Below, piece after piece: positions 35,177-46,831 of a DNA stretch of 60,000 nt. The DNA lies in assembly GCF_030272615.1 (NCBI RefSeq), contig NC_081410.1, positions 111,791,433 to 111,851,432 of the forward strand. The letters are read 5' to 3'. The translations under genes and the position numbers were made by a program. The DNA is from Cryptomeria japonica (Eukaryota > Streptophyta > Pinopsida > Cupressales > Cupressaceae). Under the pieces are notes generated by a model. That model saw only the letters and a program-made list of their open reading frames with translations. It had not been told where the DNA came from and ran no database searches. The stretch's first letter is position 1, and each line of letters opens with the position of its first letter.

Positions 35177-35856
35177 TTCCTACAACAATTCACCAGTCAA
35201 GATCAAATATCAGTTCCTGAAACAACTGGGCTAGTTCCTACTACAATTGAAGAAAGCATTTGAGGTATGGTTCCTGCAGCTTCTGCAGGGAACGTTCCTA
35301 ACACTCCATAATTCTTCAAGCATCATTTCATAAAGATATTTCCATGTCTTATAGAAATATTGTTCTCCATAAATAAGTTTTCCATCCACGTCATCCCACT
35401 TCATTTCTTTGTCTATCATTTCATTCACATCACATCATTTCATTTCACCATTCTTTTGGCTAACTGTTTCATGCAGCATTTATTCGCACAACTGCAGGTA
35501 TGTACATATCTTATTTTTTATTAATTATGCATTTATTATTTTATAGTGATTATTGCCTATTTCAAATCCGCGTATACTTCCCTCTATCATTTCTGCATGT
35601 GTGGGCACATGCCAAAATAAGTTGGGGGTGTTTTATGGTCCAATTTCCAAGATTAGTAATTATCTATCCTTATCAGTAACTTGATTTGATTGCCTACCAT
35701 CATTCTTTTTAATGAGATATTATTTGGTATGAGTGAGTAATGAATTCTAATGCCAAAACTAGAAGTAAGGAATTTTCAAGCAAATATTTTCAGTTTGAAG
35801 ATTACTTCAATTCCTCATTCTCAGCTGCGGAAATTATTTTGTGAGTTGATATAGTC
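35177..35856 (+). other. Spacer between G2 pol and the extra ORF
   Basis: Non-coding. It opens with several diverged GTTCCT(A/G)CA(A/G)C words (35177-35300) and contains a purine-rich AAAATAAGTTGGGGGTG (35615-35631), which could serve as an internal polypurine tract; that is inference. Confidence 0.5.
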
Positions 35857-36594
35857 ATGGGTGGAGATCCTATCTGCCATGAACCAGCAGTCCATGATGC
35901 GTTGCTACAAGATACCCTGTGTGAGTATTATTTCCGGCTGCATGGTTGGATTGATTACTTTCTAAAAACAATATATTATGATGAAGAAATTGCTTCTGAG
36001 TTCATGCATTTATTCAATCAAGGGGAAGGTTCTATCAAAGGATTAAGGGTTATTGCTACAAAACAATGAATAGTTGAAGTTACTAGGTTGTTGCAGGAAG
36101 AAGAACAGTTTTCTGAATCCAAGGATGTAAGAAGCGCCATAGCAGAATTTACGCACCCCACAGATGGACCTCTAACAATGGACAAGCAGGGAGCCAAACG
36201 AGTATCTCTTCAAGCAGAATGGCCCCAAGTTACATTGTATATAATGAAATACATTACCTACGACGGAAGGTATTCAAATTTACATTTAGTCCATTTCAAA
36301 TTGCTTAGTCATTTACGACATGGCCGAAGGGTAAATGTTCCAAATTTTCTATACCACCTTATTTCCATAAGTGCTAAAGAAACACGAAAGAATGGAAATC
36401 ATTCTGTTAGTCATCATGGTTTGATAAAATTATTAGTAGAATGTTCTCTTAGGGATGTTTCTCAAATGGCATGGGGGGTATTTGAAGATATACTGCAATT
36501 TAGGATTGAAGATGATCCTGTTGCAGAGGAATTAGTAGCTCAAGAGGACGATATAGGAGATGTAATGCCCCACCAGGAAACCCCGAAGGGATAA
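35857..36594 (+). pseudogene. Extra 3' ORF of G2, unknown function (env-like position)
   Basis: Starts MGGDPICHEPAVHDALLQD at 35857; one stop (TGA at 36067) after IATKQ, then the same frame continues to 36594. It has about 245 residues, with a stretch LHLVHFKLLSHLRHGRRVNVPNFLYHLISISAKE (described at 36280-36380: a helical H-x5-HLRHG-x3-VNVP pattern) that resembles the putative plant transposon domain often found in the 3' ORF of Athila-like elements. No signal peptide or membrane segment, so no support for an envelope role. The last 11 codons read across the TGTAATGCCCC boundary at 36561 and are probably not native. Confidence 0.6.
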
Positions 36595-37858
36595 AGCTAA
36601 AATACAAGAATAGAGTGCAAATATATATTTTTAAATTGAACACAACATAATGATACAAAGAGTTATCATAAGCTAAGATAATACAACAGAAGACTTAAAT
36701 AACACCTAAAGAGTTTCCCAATTTGATTACTTAGCTCAACACTTAACTCAACTCATGCTAATTAATCCAATTAAGTTGATGAACTTAATGACATGATAAT
36801 ACTTTAAGCAAGGATAAATTTGTTTGGTAAGCTAAAATTATAGATAACATGATGAGTTCATCCATTAAGGTTAAAAATATAGATAACATGATTAAGTTCA
36901 TTCATTATAATTTAACCATACATTACGTTCAATCTTACATTAAAACATATGTCATGCATCTAATTTCCATGCATACTTAAATTGCATTATAAACTAATGA
37001 ATACTTTCCATTATACCAACCTACATGCTTCATGATCCATATTACTGCATTTAATAAGATAACTACATACACGCATTTAAGATTAACACCATCTAATCCA
37101 TATTATACATTTAAACCATAATGCCATCCATACATGCTAAATTAAAAAAGAAACAGAAGAACATAAAACACCACATAACACCGAAATGATATCGGAGTTC
37201 ACCCCTAGTGGGCTACATCTCCGAGTTTGCTAAACTGCAAGACCCCTTAAATAAATAATAGGGTGAAGAATACATAAGGTTCACATCATTTATATCCTTC
37301 CATCAAGGCATACATAAACCAATAATACATACGACCACATCGGTCCAATAGATACATGAATGATCCCAAAGAAAGGAAAAGGATCCAACTGAACATGATA
37401 AGAAGCAATTACAAAAGATCAACTGGAGTACCCGCAAAACTAAGTCTTTGAAATCCATCATAAGCAACCCATGGTCTAACACGAATATCGGGTTCTCACA
37501 AGGGCATAAACAACAAGACAACTCCACAATAGTGCTCTTATCAAGACAACACGAATTGCACACTAGTGAACATAAGGGACAAGTGTCATCACATAACTTG
37601 GTATGGTTACCATGGCAGGTCTCCATAGGTCCTGGCCCCATCTACTGGGTTACCCTAGCAACCTATTCTGAACCTCCGGCCCATCCAAGTCTCATGTGGA
37701 CCCATCACATCCTTCCGTGAAGACAAGGTTGTTGGTTTGCCATTTCAGGCCTTCTCATTACATGTCGAGTGTGTACTAGCCCTCATCCCATGCACGAGGC
37801 ACAATTATCTTACTTAGTGTTTTCATTAAATAAACTCTCTAATATTCTATTAGGTTAT
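36561..37858. repeat. LTR-like DNA (left part), interrupted by element C
   Basis: Begins TGTAATGCCCCACCAGG, a terminus that looks like the end of a Ty3 LTR (either orientation). It is followed by 1.3 kb of AT-rich non-coding DNA with CATGAT/TTAAG words and a GC-richer part (37190-37300; 37600-37800). Likely a solo or truncated LTR whose remainder continues at 45875 after C. It could also be the G2 3' LTR, but it shares no visible sequence with 29207-29580. Confidence 0.5.
37854..37858. repeat. Target-site duplication of element C (left copy, GTTAT)
   Basis: GTTAT directly before the C LTR; the matching copy is at 45870-45874. Confidence 0.92.
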
Positions 37859-39032
37859 TGTTAGGCCCAATATGGAAAGCTAATGTACTGAGAGGGGAGG
37901 GGTGAATCAGTACTTCAAATCTTTTCTTCAACAATAACTTTACTGTTAAGCATAAACCAAAAATTGTTGTAACATAATATAATGCTAAAACAAATAAATA
38001 ACAATCATACATGATTCACTCCATAACACATATATTTTGGTTACACAGAAACTCTTGGTTAGAGAGAAAAACTGTGGTGGGGATGGCACCTGCAACTTCA
38101 CTACTACAATAATAAAGGTTGCTCGGTTAGAGCTACATATTTAGCTATTTCCAATAGCTTGCCCTGTTAGGAGTATCAAGATCTTTAGATCTACCTTGCT
38201 AAAGGATTTTACAACACTTATTCTAAATGTTGCACCTAGTTAAAGGCTTTACAATTTATAGACTTTGTTAGAGTCTTTTACCCTGTTAAAGGTTTCTCTT
38301 ACAACTCAAAATATTACAATCAAAATCTTACAAAATATCTGCAACTTCACATCTGAAATGTTATAGCAGATTCTATGTGCTCAAAATGAAATTACCTTTC
38401 TTATAGCATACCTCGGTAATCCATAAATTTACTCGGTAAACCTTTCTATTTACTCTGTTCCTTGACTGTTCTTTGAATTCCTTCTCGATGACCTCTATGT
38501 ATCTCTATCAATCATAACAGTCATAACACTCAATGATTTCCCATGATTTTGCTTTTCTACATATGTCTTGCTTCACACACATGTTTGATCCTCAATTCAT
38601 GTTGTATAAATAGATCTCTTGTAATGGTGATCTTGTTCATGCTTCGATCTTACAAACATGATTCATTAAATGAATAACCATACAAAATTATTTCATTGGA
38701 CAGATGTCCTCAAAATCATGTGCAATTTCCAATGTGTTAACGGTTCCTTGTTCCTCGATCTTTGTAACATGTTTCCCATATGTGTCTAGGTTCAATGAAT
38801 CTAGTAACACGTTTTACTTGGTGTGTATCAACTCGATATACCATCTTTGCTGCTCGGTAGTCATAGAACGTTACTCGGTAGACAACTCGGTGTATACTAA
38901 ACTTTGTGACTCCTTTCTTCTATAACCGACTGCTCTGTGCTTACCGACTTAATATTTTGGTAGTAATAACTGACTAGAGTATATAGAATGACTTTGGACA
39001 TAAAAATAATGACAACTTAGTAAATAGTAACA
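37859..39032 (-). repeat. Element C 3' LTR
   Basis: 1,174 bp, plus-strand TGTTAGGCCC to AGTAACA. Contains the GAGGGGAGGGGTGAAT motif near its left end and several CTCGGT words. The minus-strand purine tract AAAAGGGGAGAT lies immediately inside (39033-39044). Confidence 0.93.
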
Positions 39033-39393
39033 ATCTCCCCTTTTGACATTAGTTTCGAAATGTTTGACAAAACTTCTTTCAAAGTCATAACTCAAAAAAA
39101 ATATATACTTACAAAATTTGACTATACTGACAGTATATACAATTGTCAATAAAATAGTATACTCAGATATACTCCCCTTATCAGTATATTGTACATAACT
39201 CTGATTATGTATGCATTGTGATCAATATTTTGTATTCACTGCTTGGTTCACTGCTCAGTGATCACTACTCGGTTCACTGCTCGGTTATCACTGCTCCCCC
39301 CTGTCAAAATTATCTGTATACATGACTATGTTGATCTACTCAGTATACTCCTCTTGTATACACTATACTCCCCCTTTTTGACAAACATCATAA
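39033..39393 (-). other. Element C polypurine tract and 3' non-coding region
   Basis: Holds the purine tract at the LTR edge, a cluster of short repeats CACTGCT(C/T)GGTT / ATCACTACTCGGTT (39238-39297), and a second pyrimidine tract CTCCCCCTTTTTGAC (39367-39381). No coding sequence. Confidence 0.7.
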
Positions 39394-42300
39394 CTAGTTA
39401 CCATTTGGTGGAGGCAACTGGTCAAAAATGGATTTATACTTTGTTCTTGCATTGGTGAGAGCAGCAGAGAGGGCATCCTTGACACTATCCATGAGTAAGT
39501 CATGAGTTGTAATATCAACTAATAGTGAAATCAGACCATCTAAAGTGCTTCCCTCTGGCTGAGTGGATAAGGAGGTAGCCTTGTTGATCTATTCTTGGAT
39601 GGAGGACAAGTGTGGAATGAATAAGGTTTGAAGAGTCATAATGTCCATCCTTATTTTGTGCTCTTCATTCCTAAGTTCCAATTGTTGAGCCATGAGCGTT
39701 TGTAACTTGGTATAGTAATTTTGAATAGAATTTGGCTCAGTGGTCAATTTATTGGAGAGATCAGTGATCTCTTTCTCAATCACTTCTGTTTTATTCTTGA
39801 TATCTTTAATGAATAAAGAGAATGTACAGAGTTTCTGAAATAAATAAAGAATGTACTTGAGTTGAGGGGACAACTCAACAATAAATTTAACAAGTTTTAC
39901 TTTACCGATAGTAATGGCTTTCTGCACCTCTTCAATCATTTTTGCAGTGAGTTCTCTGTCCTTCAATTTGCTCAGGTATTCAGATGCGTCTACTCTAGAT
40001 GCTTCTATTTTAGTGAGGAGTTCATCTAGTTGAATATGGATGGCTGCATCTTTTGTCACTGTAGCTTCAGGTAGCATTTATGTTAAGAGTGCTTTGACCT
40101 TCTGAAGTACTTTGTTTTTCTTTTGAATAGCCATTTGTTTTTCTTGTTCGTCTTTGGCTTTGCATAGTTCACCGAATTCAATAAGTGCTTGCCCCTTTAA
40201 TTTGGATATGTCTACATTTGGCAACACAATTGGTTTTGACAAATCTAATGAAACTATGCTTTTTCATTTTCTTTTCTTCAGAGGAGGAGGCTCTCATTGG
40301 TTGAACTAATACAATGGCTTGGGAGGCTTGTGCACCCTCGGTAGGTTTCTCGATAGAGGCAACACTTTTGTCAATTTCTTTAGCCTCAGATGTAGCCTTC
40401 GGTGAATCCTTGCTCGAGGTCTCAGTTGTAACATTGTCAATACTTGAAGGGGCTTGAGAAGTTTGTTCCCTGGTGGCTTGAGAAGTAGCTTCTCCTTTTG
40501 TAGATTGGTGACCCTCTTTTCCTTGTTCAGTAGCCTGAGGTGTCTCAGTTGAAACATGTTGACTTACCGGAGGATAGGACTTGACTTGTTCCAAAACTGA
40601 CTCACTTGATACCAGTTTGGCATAAGCATTCCCTTCTATCATTTCCTATTCTTGTTCCTCGGTAGCCATGACATCCTCATCAGGTTGGATAGTTTCAGCA
40701 GGATCTTGCTTGGTGATATCCACTATTTCAACTTCACCTTGCTCATCAGCACTCTTGATTCGAAAAATTTCTTGCCATTTTTCTTTTGTATCTTTCTCTA
40801 CTTCAAGGTAAAGGCCATTCATTAGTTTCAAGGCTCTTTGCTTGACCAGGAAGTTTGTGTGGTAGTTTTTCAGATGTTAACTTATCTCATCTACCGACAT
40901 GTCTGGAAAGAGATGCACCAGACTTCTTTCTCTCATCTTCTTTTCCGAGTCCATAGCATATTTTCACCTGTTATCAATGTGTAAGTACAATGATTTTGGA
41001 AGAGAATTGGTTACTTCCAATGGGATCAATTAGAATTTAAGAAGTGTGCATACAACTGACTCTTCTATTTTCCTCTTTTCTTCTTCTGTTCGAGAGTCAT
41101 ATTTGACATACCTAAATGCTCCAAATCCACCATATTGTTTCAAATTGGCACAAAAATTATCAACACTACGTATATCTTCCTTTTTGCTTTTAACAATCTG
41201 AAATTTATTTTTGTCTTCAGATTCGGTGTCACTTGACTCTTTATTCAAAATGAGTCTCCAAGTAGACTTCTTATAAGTTTTTGTTACCTTTGGAACTGCA
41301 ACATTTTTATGTTTCTTGCTCGGTGACACTACAGATGATCTAGTGTTTGGGTGTTTCACTAGAGGAGTTGGTGGTACCTGTGATGTATCCTGTTTCTTCC
41401 TTTTCAAAATTTTGCCTTTTAGCAACTTGGTACTCAATGTAATAGCTGCTTCTTGGGCTTTATATTCCTCCTTAGTGATGAGTTGAACGCTCTTGACAGG
41501 AGTGGAGGAAGAACCTTCTCCAAATTTCTCCGTTAATGCTTTAATCATTTTTGTTGCTTTCCTAGTAGCCTTTGGTACTACAATGCTCATTTTGACTTTT
41601 TCTTTAACTTCTTCATATGTACCATATCTAATCTCAGTAGCATGCCTTGGTAGTGCAAGAAAAGCATCTATCTACTGCTATGTAATGTCAAAATCAATCT
41701 CATAACCCATAGGTAGCAAAGATTGAGTTCTCGATTCTACTGAATTGACATAGCAGTAGTCGGTATCCGCTTCAAAACATATACTGTCCTTATATTTTTC
41801 CACTAACTGGGGTGGTATCATGTACCTGTTATGCATCTTTTCCTGAAACGCTAAAATAATCATCCATAATCTCATTGAAGTTATCACCTAGTTGTTTGAT
41901 GAAGTCATTGATTTGATGGGTGATTGGTCAGTGTAGCTCCCAAACTACATTACCAACTGATGGAAATAATTTCTCAAAATAGAAAAACATGCATACCAAA
42001 AGTGATCCAAACTTCAGTGTGTTTGCCGAGTTGTTCTTCTTTGGCTTCCTTATGGTGTTGAGATTTTCAAACAGATTTTTCAACAACACTTCGCATAGAT
42101 CAATCTTCATACCTTTCTTCACAATTTTATAGGCTAAGTCAATAGTAGCATAGGGTACACTGTTTTCCCTTGCCGATTGAAAGAAACAATAACCTATGAC
42201 TCTAATTGCAAACTTCAGCTCTGCATCTGTGACATTGTTCAGTTTCAGACCTCTGCAATCAGATTCAACTCCGGTTAAAGTGATCAATTCTTTCTGTGAA

Positions 42301-42749
42301 ATCATTTTCTGAGCTCGGGCATGGTCAAAAATAGGGTAACCGGTGATCAAGTGGATTATTTCCTTGGTGATCTTGAATGGTTGCTCCTCTAACCACATAA
42401 AGTCATCATGAACTATGCTCAAAACAAATTTAACCCATTGGGGTTTGAAGAATCGCAGGTAGGTTAGGGCTTCGGTCAATCCCTTGATTTTAATATGTTC
42501 AAACTTGCTATCCAGTTTTCCTTCGGTACACAATTCATTATATGTGTCCTTGATCTCTGTGTGACCTAGTTCCTTAGCACGACACTTAGTGAAGAATCTG
42601 ACATCCTCAACTAATAAAACCCTGTCCCGAATGAGTGAAAATGTAGTTTTATCATCCGATTCAAATGCTACTTTGGGAGGTAGTGAGTATTTCAGTGAGG
42701 GCTTCTCAATGTTCTCAACAACAACGGGTTTCTGAATCTTAGGTGCCAT
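39394..42749 (-). pseudogene. Element C ORF2: long protein of unknown function
   Basis: About 1,120 codons from MAPKIQKPVVVEN (42749) to a TAG at 39394, with several stops and frameshifts near 41900 and 40150. The N-terminal 270 residues look globular (LTEALTYLRFFKPQWVKFVL; FKITKEIIHLITGYPIF; CRGLKLNNVTDAELKFAIRVIGYC; KFGSLLVCMFFYFEKLFP). Next come a Lys-rich region (KGKILKRKKQD, SPSKKHKNV), a Thr/Ser/Gln/Glu-rich low-complexity tract (40560-40300) and a coiled-coil tail (39589-40077). No enzyme motif, signal peptide or clear membrane span. Layout and MAPK-type start recall F and B, suggesting one ORF class carried by several elements; I infer this from architecture and do not assign a function. 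Confidence 0.65.
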
Positions 42750-43269
42750 TTCAAACTTTGGATAATCACTAACGAAAGAGCCTTAGGGTTTGAAAACTTT
42801 TAACCAGCAGACGCTTTCCACTTAGTAAATATAAAACAGATATTCATAGCTGATATGATTGGTTAACTTGCTTGACAATGAATTGTGATTAATATAAATA
42901 CCTTGAATTTCACTTCGGAAGAGATTTGATCGCCTTTGAATCGCTTCGCTCTGCTTTCTGAAAACTTGGTAAGTGTAAAATGACCGTGCAAAAGCTTTAA
43001 GTACACATTTTAACTTATCGGGCTTCATGCAGTTAGGTCAAAAAACATTAAATGCACTCGGTTCCACTAAACCGAATTACCTTTTTTGCTTTTACCGAGT
43101 AGCCAGACTTTCTACATTTACCAACTTGACAGGCTTCCAAAAGACTTGATAAAATTTCAAACTTATTAATGCATCTTAGCTATGCAGATTTTGAATTAAG
43201 TACATGATAAAATATGAATTGTTTAAGATTTAACTTTGAGAGAATGCAGTCCCTTCATACCTTTACCGA
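42750..43269 (-). other. Spacer between element C gag-like ORF and ORF2
   Basis: About 520 bp of AT-rich DNA with scattered (A)CCGAG words. A 68-codon frame on the minus strand has no recognisable features. Confidence 0.5.
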
Positions 43270-44621
43270 TTAATTTGGAATAGATGCACCTAACTCATTA
43301 GGTAAGGTGCTTTCTTCATTTGACACAATTTCCTTCTTTTTCCAAATCATTTGGAATTTGCTTTTTATTTCTTCAATATCTTCTCTAGGTTGATCTCTGC
43401 AATCTCTAGCCAAGTGTCCAACCTTGTGACAATGAAAACATGCCATACCAGGATTTCTCCATGATCTTCGGTTGTTCATTCCAAACCTTATAAAGCAGTT
43501 GGCACTTATATGTCCATATCTTCCATAGCATTCACACCATATTCTTGTACTATAATCTCATGGTACTGCAGTATACTATCGGTTAGGTTCTATGTAAGTT
43601 CGGTAGCCTCTAGTATTTGCCCAGTGTGCAGACCACATATAGTTCTTCTACTTAAACCAACACTTCTCGGTATTGTGTCCATAACTATTGCAGTTTTACA
43701 AAACCCTTTGAATTTTGCCTTCTGATAATTGCTAATAGACTTAGTCCTGCATTGATTATATGTATGACCATACTTATTGCAATTGTTACAATAGCCATTA
43801 GACCTAGTGACATTTAGTTGCTTACCTTTTCTAATTTGGCACATGTTGGCAGTATGTCCTTGTTTTCCACAGTAGTTGCAAATAGGCTTCTTTCCTTTGA
43901 TGTTCTTCTTGTTTCCAGCTTGCTTTGATGATTCTCCTCTCTCGGTAGTGTGTATTCCCTTCTTGGTAGAGTCTTTTCCTTTGTAACCGAGTCCTGCATC
44001 TTTGTTGGGTCTTCTTGTAGTTAGTTGCTCATCCAACATCCTTGATGTTTCATAACTTTTCTTTAGTGTTTCTTTTGACTTCTTTTCTGCTTCAAGTTCA
44101 TCGGTCAATCTTGATAGTTCAAGTTTCAATGCTTGATTCTTATTTTCCTTTAGATTTTCTTCATGATGTGCATAACCCAATTGATTAGACAGATTACTTT
44201 GAATTCCAGTCATCCTTGTGATTTCATCATTCTTTTCAGACACTAATGCTTCTAGCTGTTGTTTTTCTCTTTCTAGATCTCTTAATTTATCCTCAGCTGT
44301 CCTCAATGCATCAAGATTTTCAGTCATCTATGTGCTGAAATGTTCATGTTCTCTTTTCATTGCTTTTAGCTGATCAGTCAGTGCTTTGTTCTTCTCTTTC
44401 AATGCTCCCATCATTTCTTCAGTTTCTTCAGATATATTGTTCTCAGATGATGTCTCAATCTGTTCCACCAGCTCTTGAGAGTCCTGCAAATCATCAGACA
44501 ATCTTCTTCTAACTTTTAGTGATCTTTGCATTTTTTTTTGCATGTCTGCAATCACTTCATTAGCATGATCTAATTCATTTTGAAGATTCACAATTCTCCG
44601 AGATTGTTTGTAGCCTTCCAT
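43270..44621 (-). pseudogene. Element C gag-like protein: coiled coil plus several zinc knuckles
   Basis: Starts MEGYKQSRRIVNLQ (44621), 49 bp inside the primer site. The first 200 residues are heptad-rich coiled coil (NLQNELDHANEVIADMQKK; LRDLEREKQQLEALVSEKN) with one in-frame stop at 44328. A basic linker leads to CCHC knuckles CNYCGKQGHTANMC (about 43890-43850), CNNCNKYGHTYNQC (about 43790-43750), a third that reads CKNCNSYGHNTEKC only if a one-base loss near 43697 is allowed for, a degenerate one with Tyr in the second-Cys position (about 43545-43500), and CFHCHKVGHLARDC (about 43440-43400). Copia gag usually has one knuckle. Likely role: RNA binding and particle assembly (inference). Confidence 0.82.
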
Positions 44622-44669
44622 TGATAAGATCTTTCTCTTTAGGCAGTTAAACCCTTTTCCAAGATTCAA

Positions 44670-44681
44670 GCTCTGATACCA
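44670..44681 (-). promoter_or_regulatory. Element C primer-binding site
   Basis: The minus strand reads TGGTATCAGAGC two bases inside the 5' LTR, complementary to the initiator tRNA-Met end. Confidence 0.95.
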
Positions 44682-44683
44682 AT

Positions 44684-45869
44684 TGTTGGGCCCAATATGG
44701 AAAGCTAATGTACTAAGAGGGGAGGGGTGAATCAGTACTTCAAATATTTTCTTCAACAATAACTTTACTGTTAAACATAAACAAAAAACTGTTGTAACAT
44801 AATATAATGCTAAAACAAATAAATAACAATCATACATGATTCACTCCATAACACATATATTTTGGTTACGCAGAAACTCTTGGTTAGAGAGAAAAACTGT
44901 GGTGGGGATGGCACCCACAACTTCACTACTGCAATAATAAAGGTTGCTCAGTTAGAGCTACATGTTTAGCTATTTCTGATAGCTTACCTTGTTAGGAGTA
45001 TCAAGATCTTTAGATCTACCTTGCTAAAGGATTTTACAACACTTATTCTAAATGTTGCACCTGCTTAAAGGCTTTACAATTTATAGACTTTGTTAGAGTC
45101 TTTTACCCTGTTAAAGGTTTCTCTTACAACTCAAAATATTACAATCAAAATCTTACAAAATATCTGCAACTTCACATCTGAAATGTTATAGCAGATTCTA
45201 TGTGCTCAAAATGAAATTACCTTGCTTATAGCATACCTCGATAACCCATAAATTTACTCGGTAAACCTTTCTATTTACTTTGTTCCTTGACTGTTCTCTG
45301 AATTCCTTCTCGGTGACCTCTGTGTATCTCTGTCAATCATAATAGTCATAACACTCAGTGCTTTCCCATGATTTTTCTTTTCTACATATGTCTTGCTTCA
45401 CACACATGTTTGATCCTCAATTCATGTTGTATAAATAGATCTCTTGTAACAATGATCTTGTTCATGCTTCGATCTTACAAACATGATTCATTAAATGAAT
45501 AACCATACAAAATTATTTCATTGGACAGATGTCCTCAAAATCATACAAAATCTTAAGTACAATTTCCAATGTGTTAACGGTTCCTTGTTCCTCGATCTTT
45601 GTAACACGTTTCCCATATGTGTCTAGGTTCAATGAATCTAATAACATGTTTTACTCGGTGTGTATCAACTCGGTATACCATCTTTGTTGCTCGGTAGTCA
45701 TAGAACGTTACTCGGTAGACAGCTCGGTGTATACTAAACTTTGTGACTCCTTTCTTCTATAACCGACTGCTTTGTGCTTACTGACTTAATATTTCGGTAG
45801 TAATAACTGACTAGAGTATATAGAATGACTTTGGACATAAAAATAATGACAACTTAGTAAATAGTAACA
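44684..45869 (-). repeat. Element C 5' LTR
   Basis: 1,186 bp, plus-strand TGTTGGGCCC to AGTAACA. Matches the 3' LTR almost throughout; the only sizeable difference seen is a 12-bp insertion near 45545. Confidence 0.93.
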
Positions 45870-45874
45870 GTTAT
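45870..45874. repeat. Target-site duplication of element C (right copy, GTTAT)
   Basis: Matches 37854-37858. Confidence 0.92.
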
Positions 45875-46084
45875 CACTTATTTAGACACACTTTTGATGG
45901 GTTACCCAATAACCACTTTAGGCACGACCCCCATCAAAAGCCACTTTCCCAAATGACACTAGACTATAATCAAACGAACTCCTAAACCAAGAAATACACC
46001 AGGACAAGATTACAGAATTCAATACGGTAGGAATACCCATTTGGTCAAACAAGTCTTTAAACGAGGTGCACTGACTGACGATAC
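45875..46084. other. Continuation of the DNA interrupted by element C
   Basis: 210 bp without coding potential, contiguous with 37858 before C inserted. Contains TGATGGG...CCCATCA, a short inverted repeat (45895-45936). Confidence 0.4.
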
Positions 46085-46760
46085 TCTAACTAGAGACACA
46101 ACCAACTATGGTCAACCACATACCAAGGTGAATACAGTATGGTGTAGATTTGGCTTCATGCAAGGTGTCCTTGGTACATGATGGTTCTTCTTGTTCAAAG
46201 GTTGTGTATCCCAAGCCATGCGTATCTTTGTTCTGCCTTTGTGACTGAATCTGCTCATCAAGCATAGAAGTGCTCTTGTTGTATTAAGCCAGTATCTCAT
46301 TAGCATCAACCAACTCCTTAGTAAGATCTTCATTCTTTTTCATAAGACTCTCTTTAAGAGACATAGCCATGTCTAGATTAGTTTTCACTTCCTCTTTTTC
46401 CTCTTGAAGATGTGCATGCAAGGTACTAATCTCCCAGTTCATCTTAATAATCTCATGCTCCTTATATATTATTGTGTCTTCAGTTGTTCTTCTAGATTCC
46501 AACTCTTCACTCATCCTGATAGTAAGGGCTTCAAGCTCTCTCCTTAGATTTGCCTTATCATCATTCAACTTCTCCACCTCATTCACCAAGGCATCAATGT
46601 TTGCTTCCTGAGATGAACTATTTTCACTAATTTCATACAGTTGTTCAGGTAGCTCTCTTCTTTTAACCAATGAATCTTTATACTTGACCCTTAACTCACT
46701 TAGGGCTTCTTTAGATTCTGCAAGCCTATTTAAAAGCTCCATGTAACTTATATCCCCCAT
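46085..46760 (-). pseudogene. D', truncated coiled-coil gag-like ORF
   Basis: Starts MGDISYMELLNRLAES at 46760, 58 bp from the primer site. About 158 residues of Glu/Lys/Leu-rich coiled coil (VNEVEKLNDDKANLRRELEAL; SLKESLMKKNEDLTKELVDAN), a stop at 46284, then in-frame MLDEQIQSQRQNKD and GLGY. The C element has MLDEQLTTRRPNKD and GLGY at the same point, so the two are homologous gag-like proteins. The sequence then leaves the frame and is cut off before any zinc knuckle, near 46085. Confidence 0.75.
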
Positions 46761-46817
46761 GATATCCTCAAGGATCTTTTCCTCAAGCGGTTAAGCTCTA
46801 CACAAAGAGGACCTAAT

Positions 46818-46829
46818 GCTCTGATACAA
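46818..46829 (-). promoter_or_regulatory. D' primer-binding site, one mismatch
   Basis: The minus strand reads TTGTATCAGAGC, i.e. the initiator-tRNA-Met site with G to T at the second base, two bases inside the LTR. Confidence 0.85.
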
Positions 46830-46831
46830 AT

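Larger units (their letters stand above)
29207..36560 (+). mobile_element. Element G2: Athila-like Ty3/gypsy element (5' end uncertain)
   Basis: Plus-strand Ty3 element with a degenerate tRNA-Asp-type primer site (29585), gag, protease, RT, RNase H, integrase and an additional ORF after pol. The protein motifs QWVSPLVIVPKKGGKW and YMDDF and the extra 3' ORF point to the Athila lineage. The 5' LTR should end at about 29580 (ACTAAACA), but its start is hidden by or beyond G1. I found no second copy of this LTR at the other side, where sequence starting TGTAATGCCCC begins at 36561. Boundaries are therefore tentative. Confidence 0.8.
37859..45869 (-). mobile_element. Element C: complete pol-less copia-type LTR element
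   Basis: 8,011 bp, minus-strand sense. LTRs at 37859-39032 (1,174 bp) and 44684-45869 (1,186 bp) are nearly identical; a 12-bp insertion near 45545 explains the length difference. A tRNA-iMet primer site (44670-44681), a purine tract (39033-39044) and GTTAT duplications at both ends show a normal retrotransposition event. The 5.65-kb interior has no protease, integrase, RT or RNase H. It encodes instead a coiled-coil, multi-zinc-knuckle gag-like protein and a second long ORF. It must have used the enzymes of another copia element. Confidence 0.93.
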
